Below are positions 11,326 through 24,234 of a DNA stretch of 64,000 nucleotides, one piece after another. Positions within the stretch are counted from its first letter, which is position 1; every line of letters starts with the position of its first letter. Location: the NCBI GenBank assembly GCA_000507305.1, contig DF239799.1:62001-126000 (forward strand). Direction: 5' to 3'. A program made the translations under genes and the position numbers. The notes below the pieces were generated by a model. The model saw nothing but the letters and a program-made list of their open reading frames with translations, searched no databases and was not told the origin of the DNA. The DNA comes from Breviolum minutum Mf 1.05b.01 (lineage: Eukaryota > Sar > Dinophyceae > Suessiales > Symbiodiniaceae).

Positions 11326-13560
11326 CTGCCTTTGGCCTTCGCTGCATCCACTAAGGCCTTGGTGCCTTGCAAATCGCAGCGCTCGGGCCTGGGATGCCAT
11401 AAGTGATTCAACTGCCGAAACTGCGGCATAGCATGGATAAACCGATGCATGATGAACTATGGTTGGAAATATGATCAAATGTTGCAATTGAAGTGCTGAC
11501 CCTGACATGACACACCATTACCTGCATCCACCCACGACCATTACTGAGACTGGGGCTCCGTGTTGTCCAGGCCTTTCAATCAAGGATGGCACAACTCACA
11601 GCGCGCAAAGCGCATGTAATGTAGAGACAGAAGGGGATGTCACATCAACGAAGACTTGGACATTGAGACTCCCATTCCTTCCATGCATTCATGTCAAAAG
11701 TTGCATAAGTATGTTAAACATCTTTCATCATCTAACGTTCAGAGTTAATCATATCAAGGAAATCTGATGAATCTTTTTTGCAAGCCTTGGAAGCATCCGT
11801 TCTGTTCTGGGTGCCAAACCGCTACCGATTCGAAGGATATCCAGACCAAAGCGAGCACCTGCCAAATCCACCACCTCAAACCCAGCTTCAAAGCAGAAGA
11901 TGGGATGATATGGGACTCCATGGACATTTCGGGCACATAAACATATGGTACCTTCCAGTGATTTATTCATTCGGTTGTGCATTTATCTTCTCTTTGTAGA
12001 TGCAAATGTTCACATGTTTTATCAGTACCATCTCTTGCTCTCCAGCACTGTCAAGTCATCTTGCCCTACATAGATATGATGATGATACAGTACAATATAG
12101 TACAATACCTTGTATATATTTATCAAAATATAATATCGTAGAATGTCGTACAGTATGATATCATATGAGATTATCATTCAGTAACACAAAATAAAGTTCA
12201 TCCAATATAATGTTGTATCATACGACGTAATATGATGTGATAACATATATTGGAAGAACATTATGTGAATGTTAAATACAATACGATATAATGTAACATA
12301 ATCTAAAATAAAGATCAGAAAATATAAACTAATTCAATTATGGCATAACATCGATAAAATAATCAATGATAAAGCCGTCGGACTATAAATCATGCGTATC
12401 ATTGTGTATCAATCTATACTGACACAGTCATGATAGATGGTTAACAATGAAAGTACATTGATCTCAGCTTTACTTCCTTCAATACACCTGATTGGACATT
12501 CTTTCAAGCACCAATTTAAAACTTGAGGTACAGTATGCCTGCCATTTGTTGTTTGCAACAAAGAGTCCAACAGCTAAAGGAACTTCCCTGAGGTCTACAC
12601 AACAGAGGCATCACACAATTGTTGCTCCAAGGCCTAACAGCAAGTCTCCAACCCATGCCACCATGGGTTGCCAGCGGCGAGATGAGCACCTCCTCCCGTC
12701 CACCCTCGATGAAGGCATCTTGGATGACCGTCATTTCGTACCTCTGCGCCCCAGATATGCCCAGAGTCATTTTAATTTTGCAGGGTCGTGCTGGAGAACT
12801 GCAGTTGCTCAGTTAATGCTTTAACAAAACCAGGGCTCCTGGCTTTGAAGAGCTACGGTTTTTGTATTGCACTTCGTACATTCGGCCTGCCAAATGTCCC
12901 AAGTGCTCAGAAGCTTCATCAGAATGGTGCTCGACTGATCGTTGTGGCTAGGTATCTCAGCACCAAGCCCTCATCCCGAACACCACAGTAGATGGACCTC
13001 AAAAGTAGGCCAATCAATTCTTCCCTGAGAGATTCCTCGCCAACTTCTCGCAACGAGCATCTTGTTGCCTACAATGAAAGTGAGCTTCGGGCATTCCGGT
13101 TCGAAGCATGTCCAGAACCGCCTTGGTTCAAGCGGTCACACCATTTACATGCTGTGTTTGTATACACGGTGATACCTGTGGCTTCCAAACTGGTGGAGGA
13201 ATGTGGACGATTGGACAAGTTTGAATATTTGCCCTTCATGCGCATATACAAGCAGACATCTCTATATCGTCTATATACCATATACAATGTATCAGTGTAA
13301 AATACTAATACTACAAATATGTTTTTGTGGGGGTGTCATGACGATGACGATGATGATGAGGATGAGGATTACGGTGATGATAGGTGTGCAAGATGGTGCG
13401 TGATAGATGCTCATGCTTGGTCATGGTTGATCACAATGCCTGTCAACTCAAAAAAACAATCGCACTGGGCATAAGGACCCTTCGGCCAAGCTCCCCGGTA
13501 GAACCCGCAACAAAGACCTTGCCAAGTTCAGCTGCTTTCGCACAGCCGAACACAGTGGAA
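11326..13560 (-). CDS. SDR-type NAD(P)-binding protein, N-terminal half (copy 1)
   Basis: The first recognisable exon ends at 13479 and contains GKVFVAGSTGELGRR, a Rossmann-fold glycine motif (GSTGELG). A GT donor joins it in frame to an exon starting at 13121, whose AVLDMLRTGMPEAHF is the helix following the glycine loop. An exon at 11388-11326 encodes DLQGTKALVDAAKAKG, matching the family motif (D.GT..L.DAAK..GV) that precedes the beta strand with the catalytic region. Between them are other coding-like stretches I cannot order: RYEMTVIQDAFIEGGREEV near 12750-12690, GLVLRYLATTISRAP near 12970, and FEVVDLAGARFGLDILRIG near 11880. These may be exons of this gene or of another. NAD(P) binding is inferred from the motif. 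The C-terminal exons are not found below 11326, and the very similar late motif (TIIRP) occurs only at 3.8-4.0 kb, beyond the amidohydrolase gene. Confidence 0.65.
11930..12510. other. AT-rich stretch without genes
   Basis: About 600 bases are rich in short AT motifs (ATATAAT, ATGATAT and similar). No open frame of interest is present. It probably lies in an intron of the SDR-like gene. Confidence 0.6.
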
Positions 13561-13599
13561 TGACACTGTTGGTCAGGGCATTCTGAGCGTGGGGGTGAG

Positions 13600-15000
13600 A
13601 CATGTTCCCAGCCAATGACATGAACATCATGAACAATCCTTAATAATAATCTGACTCATAACGAACGAATGGAATATTCAGTTTGGCTTCTACCAGCAGA
13701 TTCCAACGTGACATGCGCATCGACTTTTGCTTGTTTGGTGCTCTGAGCGCCTTGGGCTTGTCAAGAAAGCAGGACACTTGATCGCAAATCTGAAGGCCTA
13801 AGTCTGGATTTTGAGGCATTGAAAGTTGTCGAGGGGTCCTTGGCTGAGCACTGGGCCCTCTGTCTTTGTCAACCTGCCATCTGGCCTAAGCCCCGTTCCC
13901 GCTCCCAGCTGGAGAACGTCCAATGGCATGCATCTGATATCATCAGATACAAGTACTACTGCACTTGTAAAACAAACTCAAACTCCTATGTCCTTTACAC
14001 TGTGACGTAGTTTCATCTTAGCCTTACTGATCAATCTTTTTGCAAATTCTTGATTATGCGCCTTCTTTTTGTTCTTCTCTTCTTTGTGTTTGTTCTTCTT
14101 GGTGGCACCTTCTAGAACCAGGTCTAAAATCACAAATACTAGGCAAAGAAAAAAAGCAAAGATTCCTGCACACGGTGTCAATGGCAATTGTTGGCTTCCC
14201 TCTGAGATGCCCAAACCAAACTACTCGCCCATACCTAAAGCTTGAGAAATCGTAAATGTGTCAGGGTCAGGGCGGCCCCGTGTGCAAGGAGATAAAAGTA
14301 CAAAAGCTGGGCGGGACATGATCTGTCCACCGTCCCTCGCATTGCAAAAGTGAGCGGCTGGAGCAGTGTCTTAGCTACCAACTCGTCGAGTCTCTCAGCA
14401 AAGGCCTTGGCAAATGCAGAATGGTCAATCGTTGAGAAAAAGTCTGCTATGTTGTGGCCTATTGGTGAAACCAACTAGAGTCCACTCAGTGTCCCCCAAA
14501 CCTCCTGACGGCCGGGCTGAATCTCGCACACTTTTTCAGCGAGCATGAAACTAACCAATCTGACTCTCCATTTCGTGCACATCTTGTCCGCATCCTTTCA
14601 CTTTCCCCTTGAATCCATTAATTTTGCCCAAAATGGGCCTCTAGTTCATTTACAAATGGCCCCCACACCGGCCCTGACAGTAGAGAAGCAAAAGTGGACA
14701 ACGGTCCCCGCAGGTTGCAAGTGTGTTATGATTACATTGTTTGACGAGTGGAACTGACGGTAACCGATAGTTACAAAGATTTCGGGGGCGCTACTGCCCT
14801 GGAGAAACACTTGTTGGGGCCGGCAAGAGGCAAGTGCAAAAAGGTCGCACATCTGCATTGGTGCAACGCAAAATGTCGGGGGTTAAGGTCCAAATCGATG
14901 TTTTCTGGCCATACAGTCGCAACATTTTTGTCTGTTCCTCCTCCTAGGCATTGACTGGGAGGGGGTGATGTATAGGAATGTGGTTGGCCACGGGCCAATG
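13600..15000. other. Spacer with one weak candidate exon
   Basis: The only stretch with coding character is minus strand 14474-14238, with FAKAFAERLDELVAKTLLQ in an open frame and an AAG|G acceptor inside it. No family is recognised. The rest shows nothing I can support. Confidence 0.3.
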
Positions 15001-15011
15001 CAGTGCCCATC

Positions 15012-18000
15012 TCAGTAGGTCAACTTGATATGCTCATTTTCTCCCTCAAAAGCTTCCTGGAAGCTGCGGCTTGGCTGCAACAAACAAAATCTGTGACCAG
15101 TATGAATGGCTTCACACCCACAGGATCCCAGTGGGAAGAATTGTGGTGAAATGATAGGAACATATCATGACATATCAGATTATCAGATCCATCCAGTGCA
15201 TCAAAGGACAGGGAGAACAAATCCTTCCGTCCATCTTGACCTGGCAGATGAAAATTCTCAGTGGCCCAGCCTTCCAAATGAGTTCTTTCAGTTTCTTGGC
15301 CACGGGTCCCACCTCTGAGCTTGACGTGTGAAAGACATGACAATTGGACGTCGGATACAAGAAACATCAGAAGTGATAGGATATGATAGGATACGACAAG
15401 AGAGCCAGGAGCAAAAGTAGTAACACAAACAGGCTAACTGCAAACATCGGGCCGGAAAGTCGTTATAATGTTCATGAGAAATCCCCTTGTATTGCCCCAG
15501 TTGCAATGGAAGTGGGTTGGATCATTGTTGACTTCCCTCGATCCCTTCAGCCTTGCCATCACCAATGGTGCGACCATCCAGGCTGATCACAGGGTAAACA
15601 CCCAAGTCGCCACATGTCATCATCACCTCCGCTTGGCTTTGGAAGGGGAGCAGGAAATGCCAGGGGCCTAACGGCCTAACGGCCTAACCCCCCAACCTCC
15701 TTGGCGATAAAGAGCTGGTCTTTGTGCAAAGTTTCTTGTCGTACTTCCTTGATTTCCTGAGGGGTTGGGAGCTTGGAATGCATATACCGTTATAGTTGGA
15801 ATGATTCGGATTACTGGAAATCTTCGGATTATATTGACTACATAAACATCAACACAATGATATATATATATATATCTCTCTCTCTCATCTATCAAATATA
15901 TTCAAATATCATATACCTATTCATTGCAAATTGTACCAGTTGGTGACAGCACACAAAAGGGATAGGTTGAAGAAACATCACCAGCAGTTCTCTAGTGACT
16001 GAACTCCACCCATTGGAGCATCCAATGAAGTAAAAACTGCCATTATGGTGAGAAAACTCTATGAACAGAAAAATGATCCACTTCGGCCAAGCATTGCCCT
16101 TTACACAAGATATCTAAAAAAAAATCAATTTAGATCTCATGTTTCAAAAGACCTGCTCCTGGCTTCACAACCCACTGAACTGCCATCTACTCCATCACTC
16201 ATGTTGCACCTTGTCATCGCCCAAGAGCTGTTCCTTTATGAACTGCATGGCCTGTTGACTCCAGAGGCAGGTTCTTAATGGATTTTAATGCCCGCAGGTG
16301 TGACAAGAATCGTCCAAGATCTTCATTTCATCCTATGCTTTTGGGGCCTGTACCACCTCTTCCTCCAAAATTTATAGAAGGTACCCTCACTGTCTGGCCT
16401 TCCGCACTGTCGTTCCGGCCAAAATGCCCTCAAACCTTGGAATGCGAGCACATTGCATGCAGACAACGAGGTTCGCTTGTGACTCACTTAAGTTGCATGA
16501 TTGCTGAATTATGCTTGAAGGATCTTAAAAAATGTGAGGATGTGGGCACCTTGAAAAAGCGTGGGGTCAATTTTGATTGCATCATGATGCATCCATGCGG
16601 CGGGGGTGTGATGAATATATTGTCCTCAGAAGCAAGACGAACGCACTGATGCACTTGCCTGCTTGTGAAGTATGGGTGCTATCTGCTAGCAGCAATCATG
16701 AACTCCCAGCAAGCGCAGGAAAGGTTAAGCAAGCGAGCGAGCGACACACGCAACACGGCAAGAAAACAAATATATAAATAGATCGTACCCTTGTGTCGCA
16801 TCCAATCACGCCATTCTGGCATTCCCTTCAAATGAAATTTGTACATGATATCAAACATCCAAGGATCCACCCTCCTTCGAATATGTTCGAATCATTTGGT
16901 CTGGCTGAGACGGTGTTTGCAACAAGCGCGCCAAAGACATCTACGGGCCGAGTCTCTGTGGTCACAATAGCGCAGTTGGCCACGCAGCCTTCGGCCACTG
17001 TTCCATCCTCACCTCAAAGGGCAAGCCGGCTGTGAGTGGAAGCGTAGGTTACGTGTGGGTGAGCGATTCGTTTTTTGGATCATTCGTGAAAATGCCGTTG
17101 GCAACTTGCCAGTGTCACTGCTTCAGCCCCAGATGCGAATGTTAATACCAAAGTTCCCTCCTCTGTCCTGGTCAAAACCCCAGGAATATGACTAATTCAT
17201 TTGCAACCAACAACCTACCAATCAACATCCGGTCAACCAAGTTATGATAATTGCTTGGTGGAGGACAGCCCCCCCCCGAAAAAAAATGGACAAAACTGTT
17301 GACATTTCTGCAACATTGACACAAAAAGGATAAGTCAAAACCACAGAAGTGTGTATTTTGAGCAGTCCTGAGCGGCCATTGCCAACATGCAGTTCAGGAG
17401 GTAGTTGTTGCTCTTCAAGGTGGCCAAAAGAGTTGGCTTCATAGGCACCTCAAGCTAAATGACTCCGACTTGGCAGGCTCCAAATCCGAAGACGTCTTGC
17501 CAGCATATCGTGACATCTGTTTAGCATGTATTTCCTTCATCTTGCGTTTTTCCTCCATCTTCTGCAATGGTCCTCTTGGCATTTTCTCCTGTGTTTCAAC
17601 TCCAGCCCCTGCGTGCACCTCGCTGGAGGGCACCAGTGCTTCAGCGGTGCCCTGCCAATGAGCAGCCATGACCAAGAGTCTTATCCACCTCCTATCGGCC
17701 TCCTTTTTATGGGATCAAAATGCAAGGTCCTGGTGCCAAACCCTTCGTTCTAAAGTCTGTCATCCTTCACTGAGTTCGAAACGATGGCATCAGAGCCCTT
17801 TTCACTTGACAGCCTGAGGTGGAAGAGTGTCCATCATGACTGCCTGTTTGCAAGAAACCTAGCCCGGCTGATCCAACACGGTATGAACATGTATAGGCAT
17901 TGCTTGATCATTGGCACATAGCGGGATATGAGCCCAGGGGTCCAAACCACCAACCCAAAGCACCACTTAACCTCTGGTAGAGTTCAACGGCCTCATTCGA

Positions 18001-19400
18001 ATAGTATCAACTGTTATTAAGCACATATTTACATGCGACGGCTCGTATTGCACAATGCGGCATAGAAGCACTGTCAAGTAGAAGGCTGGTTCACAACCTG
18101 AAGCCCAAAGCGAGCAACTCCGAAAGCGGAAAAGTTTTGTGTACCAGCGCGCATTCCCATGAAGGAGCGACCTGCCTGCAGACGTATATCCGAAGTTGCC
18201 TGGCCCCGCAGTAAGGAAGAATCGCACGCCTACAGGGAGGGGAAACATCAAAAGCAGAAATCATGATAAATTCACCTTGATAAAACAATGACAGTGGAAG
18301 ATCAGCCATGATCTTGCATGCGGCCTGCATTTCTCAGGCCGCTTGCGACACACGTCTCACAAACAATGTCCTTGGATTTGAACTCAACAAGTTCACAAAC
18401 ATTGCAAGTCCTGCACAACAAATAGAATAGAAGCTTCCGGTCCTCGCCTTGTGTAAATTCCATTGTTAAGATGATGAATTTAGATGAATTTGATTTCACA
18501 ACCTTCTACCATCCTCCTGCAATTCTATCTGGCTGCCTCTTGCACCCGAGCGTCCGTGATTTTGCGACGATTCTCCTCCTGGAGTGGCTATCTACGGGGG
18601 GCATGGTCTAACGTTCAACGGCCTCTTTCAGGATCTAGAACATAAATCTATTCGTGCACTGCAAGCCTTCTACAATCAATGCATCAGAATTGCATACAGT
18701 TTTTTTGCATCCAAACAGCCAGCCTCGCTTTCACCGAAGGGCAGTTTCAGCCGTGCCAGTTTGGCAGACTTGAAAAGCCGATCCAAATGGATTCCCAGCC
18801 TGGCACAAAAAAACAGCTATTCCAATGGGTCGGATGAGTACAGCTACGTAGAATCGCCTGTAGACGCAGCCATTGGCCAAGGTGCAAGTGTCGAAAACAG
18901 CATGGCCCCTTGGGTCAATGCTGTGATGGTAAAGGCAGCTTGAAACTATGATGAATTTGAAATTAGAAACACACATGGCCATGCAAAATTCACACAGGTT
19001 CAAGAGCTGTCCTGACAATTGCATGGTCATCCAACGGCAGAACCTTAGCTTCTGCGTTTCGACACATGCCCAACTCCATAAGCGGTTGAACTCTTCTGCT
19101 TCGGCCTAAGGAGAAAACCATGAGTTCAGGATCTGTCGTGATGGCATCCACCAAGGAGTTGTACATTGCTTTGATGAAGTGGCCTGTAAAACTGGACACT
19201 TGGAAACTCCCTGGCGCTGAAATTTGGATCACTTGACCACCATCTGGACCTCCTGGACCTCGTCTTAAGCGTGATGCCTTGGACCTGGGAAAAAACATGG
19301 TGTTGACCCTTGGTGAAGTTCACCATGCTTCAGGCTTCACCCTGAGTTCCTGGCTTTTCCAAGAAGGCATCCCGATCCAGGACGTCCAGCTTTCGCTTCA
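15012..19400 (-). CDS. Class IV PLP-dependent aminotransferase (BCAT / D-amino-acid aminotransferase fold)
   Basis: Spliced exons are 19183-19119, 19043-19012, 18908-18858, 18799-18724, 18370-18325, 18229-18176, one from 18097, one from 17007 to about 16954, then 15771-15697, 15626-15552, 15312-15241 and 15074-15012 (stop). A further 5' exon, KRKLDVLDRDAFLEKPG, lies near 19400-19340. Spliced motifs follow the family order: AMYNSLVDAITTDPELM, LPLDDHAIVRGHAVFDT, NGCVYRLGIHLDRLFKSAK, FFLTAGPGNFGYTSAG, then TVAEGCVANCAIV with its PLP-contacting Glu, and near the end LGVYPVISLDGRTIGDGK. The enzyme moves an amino group between an amino acid and a 2-oxo acid, or lyses aminodeoxychorismate; the substrate is not readable. 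The exon with the Schiff-base Lys should lie between 18050 and 17007 and was not found. Stretches near 16860-16800 (FDIMYKFHLKGMPEW) and 17675-17440 may also be exons. Donors are GT, GC (18857, 18723, 18324, 18175, 15551) and GA (19011). Confidence 0.9.
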
Positions 19401-19419
19401 CACCGTTCACCCCTGCACC

Positions 19420-21900
19420 ACATGAGACAAGGGCCGTAGCATCCACTAGAGTTCCAATGTGATGCACTCATGTTTATGTCCCGCCTCCGTTCGACATTGC
19501 GTCACCAAGGCAATTTCACACAGTGCTTCAGCCAGAATGCATCAAAGTCACAAAGAAGTATACTTGATCACAGGTATATTGAGACTCAACAGTTCCTTTT
19601 CGTCGGAAATTTCTTTGGACTTATTTAGGGCAGCCAATTTCAATGCACTGGCAATTGGAAGGTGTTAAAAAGGATTCGTAACATGGAAAACACTGACACA
19701 ACACCGTTGCACGACTCTCCACGGTCACTTCACCTCCCAACGGTGTTGGAATTCCCAGTGGCCCCCGGCTGCCGGCTCACCACCCAATGCGGCTGTCGCC
19801 CCTGCCACTCCAGCTCCGGCAAGGGTCTGCCAAGAGCGTGCCAAACAGGGAGTTTGAAGTCCCATCAAATGATCATTGAACTCAAAAAGCCTCCGTCGAG
19901 TCCTTTAGTATGCTACAGTCCTGGACATGGTTGTTGCATGTGGCTTCTTGTGTTTTTTTCTATGGCTTCTTGTGTTTTTTTCTATGCTTTCCTCCCGACG
20001 GTTTCTCCTCAAGTTACCTCACCACTTTATGAGTCTCAAGCCTCTCAACATAAGTCGGCGATGAACCCTCCTGCCTGCCGCCGAGTCACCTGCAGCAGGT
20101 TGAAGCCACTTGTGGCAATGAGTAGCTAAAGCCAACATTTTCTTGTGTCACAGCCAACAAGGGATATGTCACCAGGAGTCACAAGCCTGAGGGCTTGTCC
20201 AAGTGATTCCCTCAGCTCTCACAAGTTGAGAATTTACCATCAGTAAGATCATATGATTATGATGTCAAAAGGAAGAAAAAGAGCTCGAAGAGACTGGAAA
20301 TTCATGCTCACATTTTGGTAGTTTGAGGTAAGAGTGAAGTGAAGTTGCCATTTTGACACATGTTTGCCAAAGGAAATGATTATATAGTCATCAAGCCTAC
20401 CCGTCATTGTTGCTGCAGTTTGAGGCTCAAGCAATAGCTTTGAAAGCCAAGCACAGCAGCACGAGGTAACCTGGCAGGTCAGAAAGCTGGTGGAAATTCC
20501 AGTGACTGAACTTGACCCTGCCTGCTCTCAGGTGAGCGGATCCCTAGCGAGCACAACTCATCAAGAGTGCTAAGACATGAATGAAAATTGACCACCCACA
20601 ACCACCATACGGCTACCTCACAACATCTCACAACTCTGACTCCACATGGCAAACCGAATGCCAACCCATGGCCTTTCGAGCCATAGCTTCGCAAGAGTCT
20701 GCACGAGGGGTCAAGAGTCCGTTCGGTGATTGTCGATCATTAGCTGTTGGGCTAGCAAGATCCAAAATTTGTTTATCCTTCGCTGGCCAAAAACATCCTC
20801 AAAGCCAGCTACTAGCCTGCATATTGTACACCTGAACATCATTGTAAATCCACCTCTTCCATGGATGTCTTGAGCCAAATGGAAGCGAGAAGGTGTAACA
20901 CTCCATCTTGTCTCTACCGCTTCTGACTGCTTACGTCCGGAAAGCTCCCGCGGGCAAGACTGAGGTGTGGAAGTGGGAATATGCTGAAAGTCCCCGCTCG
21001 TCAGCTTCACATTTGCCCTTGGTTTCTTCCTTTTCCCTTCTACTCCTGGGCATGCCATGTCATTCAAACCTTCAACTCATCTCCCAACAAACTGCCCAGG
21101 AGCCCTCAAATCATCAAGTCATTGGACTGTTGTCGCTAGTTCGTACCCTACGGCACACCCCTCAAATTCAACAAATCAGTCAGCGGACACGCACCGGAAG
21201 GCCGCGGCTGTTTCATGCTTTGCAAGGCTGAGGCTCAATGTCTACGGCGTCGCCTACCTGGTGAAGGCCATTCCGCCCAGAGTGACATATTTTTTTAAAA
21301 GGTTTCTGTCCAAAAAGCTGTCACCCATTTCGGATCCAGATCATGTCCACTTGAAACCCTACTGCATATGCGCCTCTATCCCCGTCTCTGGACCTCTGAC
21401 AGTCAACGGGCGGAGGTTCGCCATCAAAGCTGGACATGTGACAAAATGACTCTGATGAACAGGGTGTGTCTTCCTAGATGCTCTTTTACCACCTCCATGC
21501 CGCCACGGTTCATACAAAGGAGTTATAGAACATCCCCGCAACCTGTGTTCCGCCAACCCTTCCATCACTACTCCGGTGCCCGCCTCTCCGCAAGTTCCTG
21601 CTGGGCCTCGGGTACCATCAAAAACATCCAATAGCTGCGTCAGACTGGCAGCTTCTGCAGGAAAAAACAACATACCAAGCGGAACCGTTCCAGATCAATG
21701 GCTGGGTTCCTTGCTTTTCGGATGCGACCCATGCATGAGGCAGACATATCCTGAGACAATCTAGCATCCTATGGATGGTTCGGATTTTGTGCCCCGATGA
21801 CATTGAAGCCACAACATCAATTTCTTAGATGTGTTTACCGTTTACCTTTGCTATTTACATTGTACATGTTTGAATTTCAAAAGTCTGCCCCATGTGCAAG
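19420..21900. other. Spacer with weak candidate exons
   Basis: No family motif is seen. On the minus strand 21660-21540 is open with an acceptor context and reads SLTQLLDVFDG, then ELAERRAPE after a second acceptor. This loosely resembles the first half of the module described from 21.9 to 32.3 kb, and could be a decayed tenth copy. The rest is unassigned. Confidence 0.25.
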
Positions 21901-21914
21901 GCAAGCTTTGGCAT

Positions 21915-22395
21915 GATGAGTTCCACACATCCCTTAAGTCTAAGCCTGCGGCTCGAGTGCCTCGAAGACTGCCACCTGGAAGCCCACTCACATCCATGGT
22001 GACCAAGTTTGGTATAAACAATCACTTTTGGGCAAGGATTTCACCATCACTGTAGAGATTCTCTAGATTGTTACTACGGACAAGGGTTGTCGTGCCCGAC
22101 ATTTCCATGGCCCACTTCACCCAGTGGTGTCGTAAGAGTGCCACCTTGCAGCACCATTTCCTGGACCTCCGGCCGTTGCTCTCGCAATACGGCAGCAGCT
22201 CGTTCACTGAGATCGTGGTCCTGGCTCAGGATGATGAAAAAAAACAAAATTTAAAACAGTCAGCGCAGCGTACTAGTCAGACCAAGACAAAAGACTGCAG
22301 CCCAATTTTGGGGACCTCGTCATTTAAAAACCTTCCACCCAAGCCATGCAGCTAAGTCTCCCTCACGAAGCGATCTACTTCGCGACGTAACCCCC
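21915..22395 (-). CDS. Repeat module copy 9 (unnamed dinoflagellate-type module)
   Basis: Three exons are modelled. The first ends at 22361 with RREVDRFVR. The second (22220-22145) carries DHDLSERAAAVLREQ, then RPEVQEMVLQ. The third starts at 21975 with GGSLRGTRAAGLDLRD. The first donor reads GA (AGG|GA) and the second GT. The order E-V-x-x-F, L-x-E-R-A-A, V-Q, then GSL and R matches the other copies. This is the copy furthest downstream that I can support. I do not know its function. Confidence 0.6.
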
Positions 22396-22399
22396 CTGC

Positions 22400-23560
22400 A
22401 CGAAAAGACAAGTGTGAAACTTTGTGTAGGTTGATTCTGAGACATCTCCTCCCTTTGACAGGATCCTAATACAATCCTATGTTTTTTCATTGTGAGGAAT
22501 TCTTTTGTAGGTAAGGACATAGCACCCGAGGGAATCTAATATTATATATATTATACCTATAAGGAATATGCTTGATTTTCTGCTCAACGTTGGTTGTGAT
22601 TCTCCCTCTCTCTCGCACGATTTCTTTATACTACATTGAAGATATTGAAAGGCTGCACTTGACAGTCGACCAATACAATAACAACAGAGCCTCGAGCTGG
22701 AGAGACCTGGATCAGGAGCGCAACTTGGTTCATGGTATCAAATGGAAGCGTCTGCTGCTTATGCCAATTTTCACAGCTTAGATATCTGAAAGGTTTGAAG
22801 GAGCTGGACATGCCATATCCACACTCCTTCATGCCCACTACGTTTACCTTACCCTGAAGGTGCGTAGGAAGTGGACTTCAGCCTCGGCCACATACCTGCT
22901 CACCAAAAACCCACAGCCAAAAGCACCTCTTCACGGCGGCGCTTGGTTCCTTCATCTTTGGCTGTGCAACGACAACATGGACATTACTTGTGAGACTCTT
23001 GTGAGTCTTGTGGGTATGTCACACATGAACACGCAACAAACAGTGTTGTTATGGCCCATGTCTTTGCATCATCGTGGTTGAGCACCTCTTCCAGAGGTTT
23101 CGAGTGTCCCATCCTTCAGAGCCTCAGGTCGGGGGCTGCCTTGAAATTGGAAGTGAATCATACAAGCAGGATGAAGACTTGCACACATTGTTTCTTCAAG
23201 TGCGCCGGCCACCTGTTGCTATCCTCTGCTATAATTTGCATTGGAGTGGCAAGTGTTTTACTGTCAACTTCGGCGGCTGTGCAGGCCATGGTTCGCATAT
23301 CTGTCTCTTTCTGAGCATGAGAAAAGAGAAGCTCGTGACAATAAAATCACCTATATTAATTACATTTGATTATGTTGCTAAAAACATCTGTCAGCAGGCT
23401 ATCTCACTGGGATAGGCTTCTCAGTCCCAGACTTGCTGCGCCTTGCTACACATGAAAATGTCTTTCATCACCAACCGCTGCCACAACAAATGCAAATATC
23501 GCCATATCGCAATACCAAGGACCACGTGAAAAACGCATGGCAAGGGCCCATCCCCTTCTA
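22400..23560. other. Between module copies
   Basis: A weak minus-strand frame near 22950-22890 (KDEGTKRRREEVLLAVG) and an open plus-strand frame at 23074-23415 are visible. Neither has support from a family or from consistent splice contexts. Confidence 0.25.
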
Positions 23561-23566
23561 AACCTC

Positions 23567-23948
23567 CCCAGCATCGCCTTCTTGACACGGCCAATGCAAC
23601 CCGCACTGGCATCGCGACAGCCACGCAGGCTGCCCTGGTCCAGCACAGCAAGTTGCACCGATGCGGGCACGTCGTGTAAAATAGCAACGCACCGCTCACC
23701 TTGTACTGATCACAGCTCAATGGAATCAGATCAGGGTTCTCGAACATGGTCTAACATGGCAAAACAATGCAAAACAATGCAAAATACAATGCCCCATGAC
23801 TCTGACCCTGTAACTGCTAAAGTGGTAAGGCACCTGGGGTCAAGCTGGACCTGACTTACTGAGCACGGAACTGAGGTTGTGCTCTTGCACAAAGGCATTT
23901 AGTTCCTCTTCAGAAGGTCTTTCTAAGGCTCTGCGCTCAGTCAAGATC
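23567..23948 (-). CDS. Repeat module copy 8
   Basis: Exon 23948-23872 follows an AAG|G acceptor and encodes ERPSEEELNAFVQEHNL. Exon 23699 to about 23567 encodes ERCVAILHDVPASVQLAV, then LDQGSLRGCRDASAGCIGRV. The GT donor at 23871 and the phase-1 joint restore L-S-E-R in frame, as in the other copies. In this copy the second half is not interrupted by an intron. Function unknown. Confidence 0.7.
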
Positions 23949-24234
23949 CTTGGCGAATGGAAAGCCCGAACCATTTCCCAACCAACCACAGCATATAAAC
24001 AGTATGAACAGGTCATGGGCAGCATTAACACGTGCCCCAAATAGACGACAAGTAGCAGCTTCTGAGGCCGATGTTTGAAGGCAGCTTGTGCTTTGGCAAT
24101 TCTGCCGATGCATCCTGCACTACAATGGCAGTGGGATAATAGGATGCCATCTGTTTGCTGAGAGGTTTGTATGAGACCATGTAAGTGTAGGCGACAGGGG
24201 GTTTGGATTCATGTCGGATTTTGAAGAAGAAGAA

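Noticed and set aside
11749..11982. Glycine-cleavage T-protein-like reading of the stretch near 11880
   Set aside because: The similarity is a few residues only and could not be extended in neighbouring exons.
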